A stretch of 64,000 bases of DNA. It comes from Nannocystis pusilla. Lineage in GTDB: Bacteria; Myxococcota_A; Polyangia; Nannocystales; Nannocystaceae. The stretch is from contig NZ_JAIRAU010000023.1 of NCBI RefSeq assembly GCF_020073745.1, forward strand, positions 124,001 through 188,000, given 5' to 3'. Position 1 is the first letter of the stretch, and every line of letters begins with the position of its first letter. Below the pieces are notes generated by a model that saw nothing but the letters and a program-made list of their open reading frames with translations, made no database searches and was not told the DNA's origin. The translations under genes and the position numbers were made by a program. This document shows, one piece after another, positions 37,567 through 46,512 of this stretch.

Positions 37567-38685
37567 TCAGCCGGCCCGACCGCTGGCACCGACCGCCCCC
37601 GAGACCGACGCGCTGGCCTTGAACGACACGTTGATGCTGACCGACGCCGTCGCCACCGCCGACGCCGCCGCGGTCACGCACGCGATCGCCTGCTCGCCGG
37701 CGCCCTGGAGCTTGCCGCGCAGCTCGCCGCCGAGGCGCACCAGCGTCTGCACCTCGCCGGCGATCTCGCGCCCCAGCTTGACCTGCGCGGCGATGAGGAC
37801 CGGCAGGTTGGCCGACAGCGACGTCACCAGCCTGGCCAGCGCCTGGGCGTCGCTCGACGTCTTGACCTCGAGCTGCGGCCGCGAGCACTGGGCCGAGAAC
37901 TTCACGCTCGCCTCGCACGAGGCCTTGCAGTCGGCGTCGACCTTCGGCGGCGTCACCTTGCCCTCGCACTTCGGCGCCTGCCAGGTGCCCTCGCACGAGG
38001 CGTGGCAGGTCGCGTCGCACTGGCCCTGGCAGGTGCCGTCGCACTTGCCGGCGCAGCGGCCCTGCGCGTCCTTCACCGCGCAGTCGCCCTGGCACTGGCC
38101 CGAGCAGCGGCCGTCGCACTGGCCCTTGCAGGTGCCCTGGCAGCGCCCCGACAGCTTGGCCGGCGTGCACTGGGCCACGATCTGCGCCGGCTCGACCTCG
38201 ACCTTGCAGCGGCCGTCGCAGCGGGCCCGCGCCGACGCGTCGACCTCGCACTTCGGCGGCGTGTAGGCGGCCTCGATCTTCACCCCGCCCTTGAGCAGCC
38301 CCTGCACCTTGGCCGTCACCGCCCCGCACGCGGCCTGCGACGCGGTTGCGTTCTGGTTCGGCTGCATCGCCGCCGCCGCCACCCCGATGTCGGCGCCGAT
38401 CTTGCGACACGCCGACGTGACCTCCGCGTCCCACTTGACCGCCAGCCGCTGCAGGTCCTTCGCCGCCTGCACGAACGCCCCGACCTTCGCGTTGAGCTCG
38501 GCCCTGGCGGTGTACCGGACCCCGAGCGCGTCGCCGCCGCTCGACAGCGCCGGGCAGGCGATCCCGCCGGCCACGTTCGCCAGGTTGGACGTCGTCTGAC
38601 CTGCCCCCGAGGACAGGAAGTTGCACGCGCCGGCGACGACGGCCGCGGCGAAGGTCACGGGGAGGACGCGCGAGGTCTGCGGCAT
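37567..38685 (-). CDS. Lipoprotein with C-x-G-x Cys repeat region
   Basis: A 372-residue protein with a lipobox at VVAGAC. The N-terminal third is helical. The centre (about residues 150-250) is a long Cys array in which Cys recurs every four residues with Gly between (GRCQGTCKGQCDGRCSGQC), followed by CEGKVTPPKVDADCKASCEAS. The C-terminus is an Ala/Val-rich, possibly amphipathic region. Similar Cys-array lipoproteins occur in myxobacteria, with unknown role. Upstream of crcB with a 4-base gap and downstream of another Cys-rich lipoprotein gene. Confidence 0.8.
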   Translation of the reverse strand: MPQTSRVLPVTFAAAVVAGACNFLSSGAGQTTSNLANVAGGIACPALSSGGDALGVRYTARAELNAKVGAFVQAAKDLQRLAVKWDAEVTSACRKIGADIGVAAAAMQPNQNATASQAACGAVTAKVQGLLKGGVKIEAAYTPPKCEVDASARARCDGRCKVEVEPAQIVAQCTPAKLSGRCQGTCKGQCDGRCSGQCQGDCAVKDAQGRCAGKCDGTCQGQCDATCHASCEGTWQAPKCEGKVTPPKVDADCKASCEASVKFSAQCSRPQLEVKTSSDAQALARLVTSLSANLPVLIAAQVKLGREIAGEVQTLVRLGGELRGKLQGAGEQAIACVTAAASAVATASVSINVSFKASASVSGAVGASGRAG

Positions 38686-38774
38686 GGCCGCGAGTGTTGC
38701 AGGTCGCCTGGGACCGCGCAATCGCGCCCGGGTTCACGGCGTTCCGCCGGATCCACTCGCAATGAATCGCGGCC

Positions 38775-39263
38775 CTAGCACGAACCGACCGGGCAGCTGT
38801 GCCGGCCGTCGCCGCAGTCCGACGCCGGCTCCGTCCGGCCGTCGGGCAGGGCGCAGCGGACATCGCAGCTGCTGACGCTCTCGCACACCACCTCGCCGCT
38901 GATCATCACCACCTCGCAGCTCGACAGGTTGCGACAGTCGACCGCGCAGTCGGCCCCGCACGCGACATCGCAGTTGCTCACCGACTCGCACTGCACCGTG
39001 CAGGCGTCGAGGCACTCGAGGTCGCAGTTCGAGTTGTCGTGGCACGACAGGTTGCACATGTCGCCGCAGCCGGCGTCGCAGTTGCTGACGCTGGAGCACT
39101 CGGCGTCGCAGCCGGCGGCCGGGCAGTCGAGCACGCAGTTGTCGCCGCCCTGGCAGCCGCACGTCGGGCCCGCGCAGTGGCCGGGCGGAGGCGGGCCGCC
39201 GCAGGCCCCGAGGGCGATCGAGGTGACGAACACGAGCATCCCGAGGAGTGAAGCGCCGCGCAT
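38775..39263 (-). CDS. Small Cys-rich lipoprotein
   Basis: A 162-residue protein with a lipobox at ALGAC. The whole mature part is built from repeats of the type C-x2-VSNCD-x2-C, for example CSSVSNCDAGCG and CESVSNCDVACG, with the variant CESVSSCDVRCA near the end. About 28 Cys suggest a rigid, disulphide-bonded surface domain. A TAGGGT box (39270-39275) lies exactly 6 bases before the ATG. No family name can be given. Confidence 0.78.
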   Translation of the reverse strand: MRGASLLGMLVFVTSIALGACGGPPPPGHCAGPTCGCQGGDNCVLDCPAAGCDAECSSVSNCDAGCGDMCNLSCHDNSNCDLECLDACTVQCESVSNCDVACGADCAVDCRNLSSCEVVMISGEVVCESVSSCDVRCALPDGRTEPASDCGDGRHSCPVGSC

Positions 39264-39608
39264 GAGCGGACCCTACCACGACCACGCGAGCGCGACGTCG
39301 ACGCCGCGCCGGCCCCGCGACACGGGCGAGCGCCCGCGTCGCGAGGCCTGCGCGCGACACCCCGAGCGCGCCATCCCGGCCCGCCGGCTCGCGGCCGGGG
39401 AGCGCCCTGAGCAACCGTCGCCGCGGCCCCGGGCGGATCCACGCGGCCGGCCCGCGACCGACCGCGTGGATCCGCCGCTGCGGCCCGCCTGCCCTGCCGC
39501 TTGCGTGGCCGCGGGCCGGCGCACACAAAGCCGACGATCGCCCGATCTGCCGCTCGCCGACATGTCTCTCGAGACATGCGCGATCGGCCTCCTCCAGGAG
39601 AGCTCGCC
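39264..39608. other. Intergenic region with palindrome
   Basis: Divergent promoter region. No gene is supported. Near its right end CATGTCTCTCGAGACATG (39561-39578) is a near-perfect palindrome of the window's family, 30 bases before the next start codon. Confidence 0.6.
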
Positions 39609-40820
39609 ATGACGAAGTTGACCGAGGTCGGCATGTTCGCCGGCCTGATGATGCCGCTCACCGGCGCGCCCGAGGTGCGGGCCGCCGATTTCTCCGAGCC
39701 CGAGATGTGGATCGAGGACTTCGGCGTCAGCAGCGGCTGGCGCCTCGACCGGCACCCGCGCTTCCTCGCCGACGTCGACGGCGACGGCCGGGCCGACATC
39801 GTCGGCTTCGGCGAGCAGGGCGTCGTCGTCGCCCTGTCGACCGGGGACTGCTTCGCCGAGCCGAGGACGTGGGTCGACAACTACTCGTACAGCAACGGCT
39901 GGCGGGTCGACAAGCACCCGCGCTTCCTCGCCGACGTCGACGGCGACGGGAAGATGGACGTCGTCGGCTTCGGCAACGACGGCGTGTTCGTGTCGCAGTC
40001 GACCGGCTCGAAGTTCCGCCCGCCCAAGCTGTGGGTCAAGGACTACTCGATCTCCACCGGCTGGCGCATGGACCGGCACCCGCGCGTCCTCGTCGACGTC
40101 ACCGGCGACGAGCTGCCCGACATCGTCGGCTTCGGCGCCTCGGGCGTGTACGTGTCGCGGTCGACCGGCACGAAGTTCACCAGCCCCAAGCTGTGGCTCG
40201 ACGACTTCGGCTACGACCAGGGCTGGCGCGTCGATCGCACCCCACGCCTCGTCGGCCGCGTCGACGGCGACAAGAAGGCCGACATCGTCGGCTTCGGCAA
40301 CGACGGCGTCTACGTCGCCCGCGCCGGCGACGGCTCGTTCGCCAGGGCCAAGCTGTGGCTCGACGACTTCGGCTACGACCAGGGCTGGCGCGCCGACAAG
40401 CACGTGCGCATGCTCGGCGACGTCGACGGCGACGGCCGCGAGGACATCGTCGGCTTCGGCGACAAGGGCACCCTGCTGGCGCTGGCCAGGTCCGGCAAGT
40501 TCTCCGGCGCCAAGCGCGTCCTCGACGACTTCGGCGTCGACCAGGGCTGGCGCGTCGACAGGCACGTGCGCGTGCTCGCCAGGGTCGACGACGACGACCG
40601 CGTCGACATCGTCGGCTTCGGCCAGAAGGGCGTGATCGTCGCCACCGCGAAGAAGGACTCGTTCCGCGAGCCGAAGCGCGAGGTCGACGAATTCGGCCAG
40701 GCCCAGGGCTGGCGCGTCGACGTCCACCTGCGCGTCCTCGCCGACGTCAACGGCGACGGCCTCCTCGACATCGTCGGCTTCGGCGACTACGGCACGATCG
40801 TCGCGCTCGCCGAGGGTTGA
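39609..40820 (+). CDS. FG-GAP repeat seven-bladed beta-propeller, fungal PVL-lectin-like
   Basis: A 403-residue secreted protein (signal ending near VRAADF) made almost entirely of seven copies of a 52-54-residue unit. Each unit reads roughly W-x-DDFGYDQGWRVDRHPR, then LADVDGDGRADIVGFG, then a VVALST-type strand. The D-x-D-x-D-G loops resemble Ca-binding FG-GAP repeats. The layout and the WRVDRHPR/DIVGFG motifs resemble Psathyrella velutina-type lectins and related bacterial propellers, so glycan binding is likely (family inference). Good AGGAG site 8 bases upstream of the ATG. No attached enzymatic domain is seen. Confidence 0.88.
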   Translation: MTKLTEVGMFAGLMMPLTGAPEVRAADFSEPEMWIEDFGVSSGWRLDRHPRFLADVDGDGRADIVGFGEQGVVVALSTGDCFAEPRTWVDNYSYSNGWRVDKHPRFLADVDGDGKMDVVGFGNDGVFVSQSTGSKFRPPKLWVKDYSISTGWRMDRHPRVLVDVTGDELPDIVGFGASGVYVSRSTGTKFTSPKLWLDDFGYDQGWRVDRTPRLVGRVDGDKKADIVGFGNDGVYVARAGDGSFARAKLWLDDFGYDQGWRADKHVRMLGDVDGDGREDIVGFGDKGTLLALARSGKFSGAKRVLDDFGVDQGWRVDRHVRVLARVDDDDRVDIVGFGQKGVIVATAKKDSFREPKREVDEFGQAQGWRVDVHLRVLADVNGDGLLDIVGFGDYGTIVALAEG

Positions 40821-40834
40821 CTGGCGAGAGGGGC

Positions 40835-42679
40835 TCAGAGCGCGAGCTTGGCCAGGAAGATGTCGGTCTTGCCGGCGGTCGTCAGGACCTCGCCGGCGAT
40901 GTCGATGTTCTCGCTGAAGGAGCCGAGGACGACCACGTGATCGGCGGAGTCGGTGGCGACGCCCGCGAGCCAGTGGTAGCCGGCGCCGGCGCCGAGGCTG
41001 ACGGCGTGGAGGAGCTCGCCGGCGGGATCGTACTTGGCGAGGAACGCGGAGGTGTTCGGGCCCGCCGTCAGTTCGGCGCCGCCGCCGAGGTCGACGGTCT
41101 GGTTGAAGATGCCGCCGACGATGACGTTGCCCGCGGCGTCGGCGGTGATGGCGTCGATCCGCGAGGTGCCCGGTCCGCCGAGGCGACGGCTCCACAGGTG
41201 GTCGCCGTCGGCGGCGAAGACCGCGACGAAGCCGTCGAAGTTGCCCTCGTGCATCAGGGGACCGCCGCCGAAGTCGAGGACGCCGTCGAAGTGCCCGCCG
41301 ACCAGCACGCGCCCCGCAGCGTCGGTGGCGAGCGTCTGGATCCGCTGATCGCCGGCGTCGCCGAAGCGCTGGCTCCACACGTGCCCGCCGTCGCCGTCGA
41401 GCTTGGCGAGGAACACGTCGCGGCCGTTGGCGAGCATCGGCCCGCCTCCGTAGTCGAGCTGACCGACGAAGTACCCGGCCTGGAGGAGGTCGTCGTCGCC
41501 GTCGACCGTGGTGAGGGCGTACTGATGATCGGCGCTGCCGAAGCTCTCGGCCCACTGGTACCCGCCGCCGCCGTCGAGCCTGGCGAGGTAGATGTCGACA
41601 TCACCCGCGCTGGTCAGGGTCGCGGGGCCCAGCTCGAAGTTCGCGTTGAAGACCCCGCCGAGGATCACGTCGTCGTGGCTGTCGATCGCGCAGCTCACAC
41701 CGATCTGGTTGTCGGGACCGTGGTAGATCGCGCTCCACTCGTGCGCCCCGCCGGCGTCGTAGCGAGCGACGGCGATGTCCTGCGCGCCGGTGCTGGCGAG
41801 CGTCCCGCCGCCGAGGTCGCCGGCGCCTTCGATGTTGGCGGAGAGGACGACGCCGCCGGCCGCGTCGAAGGCGACCTCGCGGCCGTACTCCTGGCCGGCG
41901 CTGCCGAAGCGACGGCTCCAGACATGGTGGCCGTCGCCGTCGAAGCTGGCGAGGTAGCCGTCGTACAGGCCGGCGCTGACGAGCGCCCCGCCGCCGAAGT
42001 CGAGGGCGCCGTAGAACCTGCCGGTGATGGCGATGGCGTCGTCAGGGCCGACGACGAGGCTGCTGGTCTCGTTCTCCAGCGGGCCGCCGAATTGCTCGAC
42101 CCACAGCGCCGCGCCGCACTCGGGGACATCGCCGAGGCAATTGTCGTCGGCCGGCGTGCTGCAGTCCTCCGGGCTCGGGGTCACCTCGCCGACACAGGGC
42201 CCGAAGCCGCTGCCGTCGTCGGCGCAGGTGCGAACCCCCGCCTTGCACACGCCGACGTCGCGGGTGCCGTCCGGGCCGCTGTAGCAGTCCTCGCTGGCCC
42301 CCGGCTCGCACACGCCGTCGGTGTCGCTCGTGGTGGTGGTGTCGGCGGTGTCGGTGGTGGTGTCGCCCGTCGTCGAGCTCACCGGCATCGAGGTGCCGGT
42401 GGTGGTGTCGTCGTCCGTCGTCGAGCTCACCGGCATCGAGGTGGTCGGCGCCGACGTGCTGGTGCTCCCGCTCTCGGGGTCGCCGGAGGCCGTGGGCTCC
42501 GCGGTCGTCTCGGTCGCCGTGGTGGTCGTCGCGCCGGTCGTCGTCGTCGTCTCGTCCGTCGTCGCGCTGCCGGCGACGTCGTCGCCGCAGGCCGTGACGA
42601 GCAGCAGGAGCGCCGCGGCTGCGCCGCTGGCCGCGCGCCGGAGGGGGTGGATCGTCGGCTCGGTGGTGCTCTCGGACAT
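40835..42679 (-). CDS. Thr-rich lipoprotein with MopE-like Cys motif and repeat propeller
   Basis: A 614-residue protein with a lipobox at LLLVTAC. A Thr/Ser linker spans residues 30-120. A Cys cluster CEPGASEDCYSGPDGTRDVG to CSTPADDNCLGD resembles MopE-like modules of myxobacterial surface proteins. The rest holds repeated units of about 55 residues, such as VWSRRFGSAGQEYGREVAFD, AAGGVVLSANIEG and a D-F-GGG strand, consistent with an SBBP-type propeller. Binding or adhesion role inferred. Stop is 15 bases from the convergent lectin gene stop. Confidence 0.83.
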   Translation of the reverse strand: MSESTTEPTIHPLRRAASGAAAALLLLVTACGDDVAGSATTDETTTTTGATTTTATETTAEPTASGDPESGSTSTSAPTTSMPVSSTTDDDTTTGTSMPVSSTTGDTTTDTADTTTTSDTDGVCEPGASEDCYSGPDGTRDVGVCKAGVRTCADDGSGFGPCVGEVTPSPEDCSTPADDNCLGDVPECGAALWVEQFGGPLENETSSLVVGPDDAIAITGRFYGALDFGGGALVSAGLYDGYLASFDGDGHHVWSRRFGSAGQEYGREVAFDAAGGVVLSANIEGAGDLGGGTLASTGAQDIAVARYDAGGAHEWSAIYHGPDNQIGVSCAIDSHDDVILGGVFNANFELGPATLTSAGDVDIYLARLDGGGGYQWAESFGSADHQYALTTVDGDDDLLQAGYFVGQLDYGGGPMLANGRDVFLAKLDGDGGHVWSQRFGDAGDQRIQTLATDAAGRVLVGGHFDGVLDFGGGPLMHEGNFDGFVAVFAADGDHLWSRRLGGPGTSRIDAITADAAGNVIVGGIFNQTVDLGGGAELTAGPNTSAFLAKYDPAGELLHAVSLGAGAGYHWLAGVATDSADHVVVLGSFSENIDIAGEVLTTAGKTDIFLAKLAL

Positions 42680-42813
42680 GGCGTGACCCCATACCCCGGG
42701 CCGACGATCGCCGGCATCGATCACCGTGCGGAGGGCCCCCTCGGCGACGAGCGTCAATTTGCGTAGTCGGGCGCGCTCGCGGCCGGGAGGCCGGCTCCGC
42801 CGCCGAGCCGGCG

Positions 42814-44694
42814 CTACTGCTTCGACCACGCGATCAGCAGGTCGGCGAACTGATCGACCAGGCCGGCCATGGCGGGCCCGAGCGAGTTGGTCTCCTCGTA
42901 GTGATTGCCCTCGGCCTCGGTCACCCACGGCATCACGTCGGCCAGCACGAAGTCGTACTCGGGGATGATGTAGCCGAGCTCGTCGTTGCCCAGGCCGATG
43001 ATCCAGCGGTACTGCAGGCCCATGCGGTCCTCGATGTACGGCCCCTTCGGCGCCGCGTCGAGGTCGGGCGGGTTGACGTTGTCGGGCTTGATCAGCGGCA
43101 CCCCCGGGGCGTTGATGTGCGAGCCGTCGTAGCCGCCGACCTGCAGCTCGGGCAGCAGCTCGCCGGGCACCGTCAGCATCTGGATCGGGCCGAGCTCGAC
43201 CAGGCCCATCTCGGTCTCGATCTCCGCCTTGCCCGGCATGTCGGCGTTGAACACCTCGCGCTCGAGCACCATGAGGTCGAAGAACAGCTTGAAGTTGGTG
43301 TTGGTGACCGGGGCGCGGAACCGCTTGGCCGCGAAGCGCAGCGTCGGGCCCGTGATCTCCTCGCCCAGCTCGACCGCGTCGAGCGCCATCTCGCCGAGCA
43401 TCTGTCCGACCGAGTCGGCCTTCTCGAAGCTGGCCGCCTGGTGCGTCTCGCCGTCGGGGTTCTCGACCTTGACGCCGAGCGTCGTCATCATCCCGCCGAC
43501 GGCCCCGTTGATGTAGATCGCCGGCCCGCCGAGCCCCGGCTTGCCCGCCGCCGTCTGCCACGTCGAGCCCTGCTCGACCGTGCGGCGCAGCGCGTGCACG
43601 AAGTCCGACGTCACCAGCAAGTTGTCGTTGGCCAGCGTCTCCGGGTGACAGCCGTAATTGACGAGCGTGGCGATCGGCAGGCCCTCGGTGTCGACCAGGT
43701 GCGCCGCCGACAGCGTCTCGTCGGCCACCCACGGGTCGCGGGAGTCGCGGAGGACGTTGGCCATGCCGTTGTCGTGGTACGTCGACACGTCGACCTCGCC
43801 GACGCGCATCGACCCGACCTCGCGGATGTCCGCGAACGCGCCCTTGACCGCCGCGACGATGGTCTCGCGCACCTGCTGGCGGTAGCCCGGGTCGTAGCCC
43901 GACGTGAACAGGTCGACGCCCCACAGGCCCATCGTGTCCGGGCCCTCGTGGTTGTGCGTCGCGTGCACGATCAGGTAGTCGACCTCGACGCCCTCGTCGG
44001 CCAGCATGTCGCGGACCACCTGCACGTCGTTGTTGAAGTAGCCGACGGTGTCGATCGCCACGATCGCCAGCGTCGACTCGCCCTGGCGCAGCCCGATCGC
44101 CCGCGCCCACAGCCCGTCGCCCTCGCCCACGAGCCCCTGCGTCGCGTCGCGGACCCCCAGGGCCGGCCGGTTGTGGCCGAACCCGGCCATGAACAGCGGC
44201 TGCAGCTCGCCGTCGCCCTCGCCCATGTCCGGCGCGGTGTAGCCGGGGTCGCCGGGGCACTTCTGGTCGCAGCCGCAGTCGAGCAGCATGTCGTCCGCCG
44301 GCTTCCAGCGGTTGTCCATGTCGACATCGACCCACTTCTCCCAGCAGTTCGGCACCAGCGACAGCACCGCCGCGCCCGCCTCGAGCGGCGCGCCGGGCTG
44401 CGCCTCGCACCCGCCCTGCGGACCATCGGGGCAGAACAGGTCGGGCGGCTCGCCGGGCGGCTCGCCGGTCGTGCCCTCGCTCGTGCTCGAATCACCGGTC
44501 GTCGTCGGGGTTGTCGCCGTGCCCGTCGTCGTCGGCGCCGTGTCGGTGGTGGGCCCGGCCGTCGCCGCGGGCTCGGTCGTCCCGACGGTGTTCGCCGAGT
44601 CTGACGCGTCGTCGCCGCCGGCGGTGGGGTCGAGGCAGCCGCCGAGGGTGAGGCTGGACAGGGCGAAAATCCGGCTGCATCCACGCGAGGTCAT
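42814..44694 (-). CDS. Neutral/alkaline ceramidase-like lipoprotein
   Basis: A 626-residue protein with a lipobox near LTLGGC and a Thr-rich linker. The catalytic-domain pattern fits neutral ceramidases: FMAGFGHNRPALGVRD (N-terminal metal region), LAIVAIDTVGYFNNDVQVVRD, the HATHNHEGPDTMG motif (compare THTHSGP), and VNYGCHPETL. These enzymes hydrolyse ceramide to sphingosine and fatty acid. The region after residue 560 is shorter than the usual C-terminal Ig-like domain. An RBS (CTGGAG) lies 5 bases before the ATG. Ceramide as substrate is an inference. Confidence 0.82.
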   Translation of the reverse strand: MTSRGCSRIFALSSLTLGGCLDPTAGGDDASDSANTVGTTEPAATAGPTTDTAPTTTGTATTPTTTGDSSTSEGTTGEPPGEPPDLFCPDGPQGGCEAQPGAPLEAGAAVLSLVPNCWEKWVDVDMDNRWKPADDMLLDCGCDQKCPGDPGYTAPDMGEGDGELQPLFMAGFGHNRPALGVRDATQGLVGEGDGLWARAIGLRQGESTLAIVAIDTVGYFNNDVQVVRDMLADEGVEVDYLIVHATHNHEGPDTMGLWGVDLFTSGYDPGYRQQVRETIVAAVKGAFADIREVGSMRVGEVDVSTYHDNGMANVLRDSRDPWVADETLSAAHLVDTEGLPIATLVNYGCHPETLANDNLLVTSDFVHALRRTVEQGSTWQTAAGKPGLGGPAIYINGAVGGMMTTLGVKVENPDGETHQAASFEKADSVGQMLGEMALDAVELGEEITGPTLRFAAKRFRAPVTNTNFKLFFDLMVLEREVFNADMPGKAEIETEMGLVELGPIQMLTVPGELLPELQVGGYDGSHINAPGVPLIKPDNVNPPDLDAAPKGPYIEDRMGLQYRWIIGLGNDELGYIIPEYDFVLADVMPWVTEAEGNHYEETNSLGPAMAGLVDQFADLLIAWSKQ

Positions 44695-44776
44695 CGGCGC
44701 TCCAGGTCAGATCCGCGCCAGGATACGCCAAGCCGCGCCGCGATCCCAGCGAGCCCCGTGCTACTGTCCCGCCGCC

Positions 44777-45541
44777 ATGGGGACGCGGCACTACGGCTAC
44801 ACCGACATCGGTCGGGTGCGCAGCCGCAACGAGGACGCCTTCCTCGCCGACGCCCACCTCGGCCTCTTCATCGTCTGCGACGGCGTCGGCGGCCGGGCTC
44901 GCGGCGAGATCGCCAGCCAGGAGACGGTCGAGTTCATCGTCGACTTCGTCAAGGGCGACGCGACCGACATCGAGATCGCGCGGATCGGCGGCGGCGTCGA
45001 CTCGGCCGCCCGTCAGCGCCTCGCCAGCCTGGTGCGCGGGGCGATCCAGAGCGCCTGCTACATGGTCCACACCATGGGCGAGATGGACCCTGACCGAAGG
45101 GGCATGTCGACCACCGCCTCGGTGGTATTGGTCGCCGGCTCGATCGCCACCGTCGCGTGGGTCGGCGACTCGCGGGTGTACCTGTGGCACGCCGGCGAGC
45201 ACGTCCAGCTGACCGACGACCACACGCTGGTGAACGTGCAGATCCGTCAAGGCAGGCTGACGCCCGAGGCGGCCAAGCTGTCGCACCTCAAGCACGTGAT
45301 CACCCGCGCCGTCGGCCACCGCGAATTCGTCGAGGTCGACGTCCGCCAGCTCGAGCTGAGCCCCGGCGACAAGCTGCTGCTGTGCAGCGACGGCCTGCAC
45401 GAGTACCTCGACGAGCCCGGCGTGCTCGCCCGCCTGTTCACCGCCGACCTCGCCACCGCCGCCCGCGAGGCCGTGCGCCACGCCAACGCCAACGGCGGCC
45501 GCGACAACATCACCGCGCTGTTCGTCGAGTACACCGGCTGA
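44777..45541 (+). CDS. PP2C family protein serine/threonine phosphatase
   Basis: A 254-residue phosphatase. Motifs: RVRSRNEDAFLADAHLGLFIVCDGVGGRARGE, STTASVVLVAG, TVAWVGDSRVYLW, LLLCSDGLHEYL and GGRDNITALFVEYTG. It is a second PP2C in the window. No kinase gene is adjacent. A TACTGT box (44762-44767) lies 9 bases before the ATG. Divergent from the ceramidase-like gene. Confidence 0.92.
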   Translation: MGTRHYGYTDIGRVRSRNEDAFLADAHLGLFIVCDGVGGRARGEIASQETVEFIVDFVKGDATDIEIARIGGGVDSAARQRLASLVRGAIQSACYMVHTMGEMDPDRRGMSTTASVVLVAGSIATVAWVGDSRVYLWHAGEHVQLTDDHTLVNVQIRQGRLTPEAAKLSHLKHVITRAVGHREFVEVDVRQLELSPGDKLLLCSDGLHEYLDEPGVLARLFTADLATAAREAVRHANANGGRDNITALFVEYTG

Positions 45542-45557
45542 GTCGGCCCGTCGCTCG

Positions 45558-45581
45558 GGACATGTCCATCAAGACATGTCC
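45558..45581. repeat. Pair of GACATGTCC palindromes
   Basis: GGACATGTCC at 45558-45567 and GACATGTCC at 45573-45581, just after the phosphatase stop. Same family as elsewhere in the window. Confidence 0.7.
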
Positions 45582-45672
45582 AATATAACAAGGGCCACCG
45601 TGACACGGCGGTCGTGAGCGCGACAGCCTCGTCGCGGTGGACCAGCCGCCGGCGCGCTGCTACTCCACCGGC

Positions 45673-46425
45673 ATGTCCTCGCTCGGCCTGCGCATCTCTG
45701 CCCTCACGATCTCGCTGCTCGGCGTCGTCCCGGCGGCGGCGGCCTCGATCCCCGTCACCACCGGCGAGACCGACTCCGACACCTTCCCGGACCCCGACAC
45801 CGGCGAAGGCTCGATGCTCATCACCATCGTCGAGCCGGCCACGGGCGACGTGTTCTCGGGGACGCCCGACGCCGCCGTTTCGGTGACCATCGAGTTCGAG
45901 GACATCTTCGACGGCAAGGAGATCCACCTCGACAGCCGGACCCGGCTCGACGGCGACGGCCCGTGGACCACCGTGAAGGAGGACGTGTGTCCCGCCGGGC
46001 CCTCGCCCTGCACGATCCAGCTCACCCTGTCGCCGGACACGTACATGCTCTACGCCTGGGCCGAGGGCCCCGGCGGCGCCACCGAGTCCGACGTCATCGG
46101 CATCGAGGTCGTCGACGCCGCGGCGACCGACACCGACGCCGGCGAGACCGAGAGCTCGGACGGCGCGACCGAGGGCCCGGGCGGCGCGACCGAGGGCGAG
46201 ACCGAGAGCGGCGGCGCGACCGACACGGCCCCGACCAGCTCCGCGACCGGCGAGCAGCCCGGCGGTGACTCGAGCGGCTCGACCACCGGCGAGGCGCCCG
46301 ACTCGTCCGGCGACCCGCTCGAGGGCGACAAGGGCTGCGGCTGCACCGCGGGCGCGACCGGCCCGGACATCCTCGGCCTCGCCCTCGCCGCCCTGCTCGT
46401 CCCCTGGCGCCGGCGCCGGCGCTAA
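45673..46425 (+). CDS. Secreted MYXO-CTERM domain protein
   Basis: A 250-residue protein with a signal peptide ending near VVPAAAAS, then an acidic, Ig-like domain (about residues 40-150) and a Ser/Thr/Gly/Glu-rich low-complexity linker. It ends with DKGCGCTAGATGPDILGLAL, a hydrophobic stretch and WRRRRR. This is the MYXO-CTERM sorting signal (Cys motif, membrane segment, Arg tail) processed for surface display in myxobacteria. A GTG at 45637 would add 12 residues but is less likely. TACTCC lies 6 bases before the ATG. Ligand unknown. Confidence 0.85.
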   Translation: MSSLGLRISALTISLLGVVPAAAASIPVTTGETDSDTFPDPDTGEGSMLITIVEPATGDVFSGTPDAAVSVTIEFEDIFDGKEIHLDSRTRLDGDGPWTTVKEDVCPAGPSPCTIQLTLSPDTYMLYAWAEGPGGATESDVIGIEVVDAAATDTDAGETESSDGATEGPGGATEGETESGGATDTAPTSSATGEQPGGDSSGSTTGEAPDSSGDPLEGDKGCGCTAGATGPDILGLALAALLVPWRRRRR

Positions 46426-46438
46426 AGGTTGGGGCTCA

Positions 46439-46508
46439 CCTGCCCCTTCGATGGGACATGTCCGTATGAACATGCCCCAGAGGGCATGCCCCCAGGGACA
46501 TGCCCGAA
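46439..46508. repeat. Dense palindrome cluster between convergent genes
   Basis: Within 70 bases there are CCCCTTCGATGGGACATG, GAACATGCCCCAGAGGGCATG and CCCAGGGACATGCCC, four overlapping members of the palindrome family. They lie between the MYXO-CTERM gene stop and the stop of the minus-strand gene at 46513. Confidence 0.72.
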
Positions 46509-46512
46509 AGCG

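Noticed and set aside
39707..42766. A 1,019-residue open frame across the lectin-like gene and beyond
   Set aside because: It is an Arg-rich shadow of the real genes on both strands, with no signal, no domain and poor composition. High GC content keeps such frames open.
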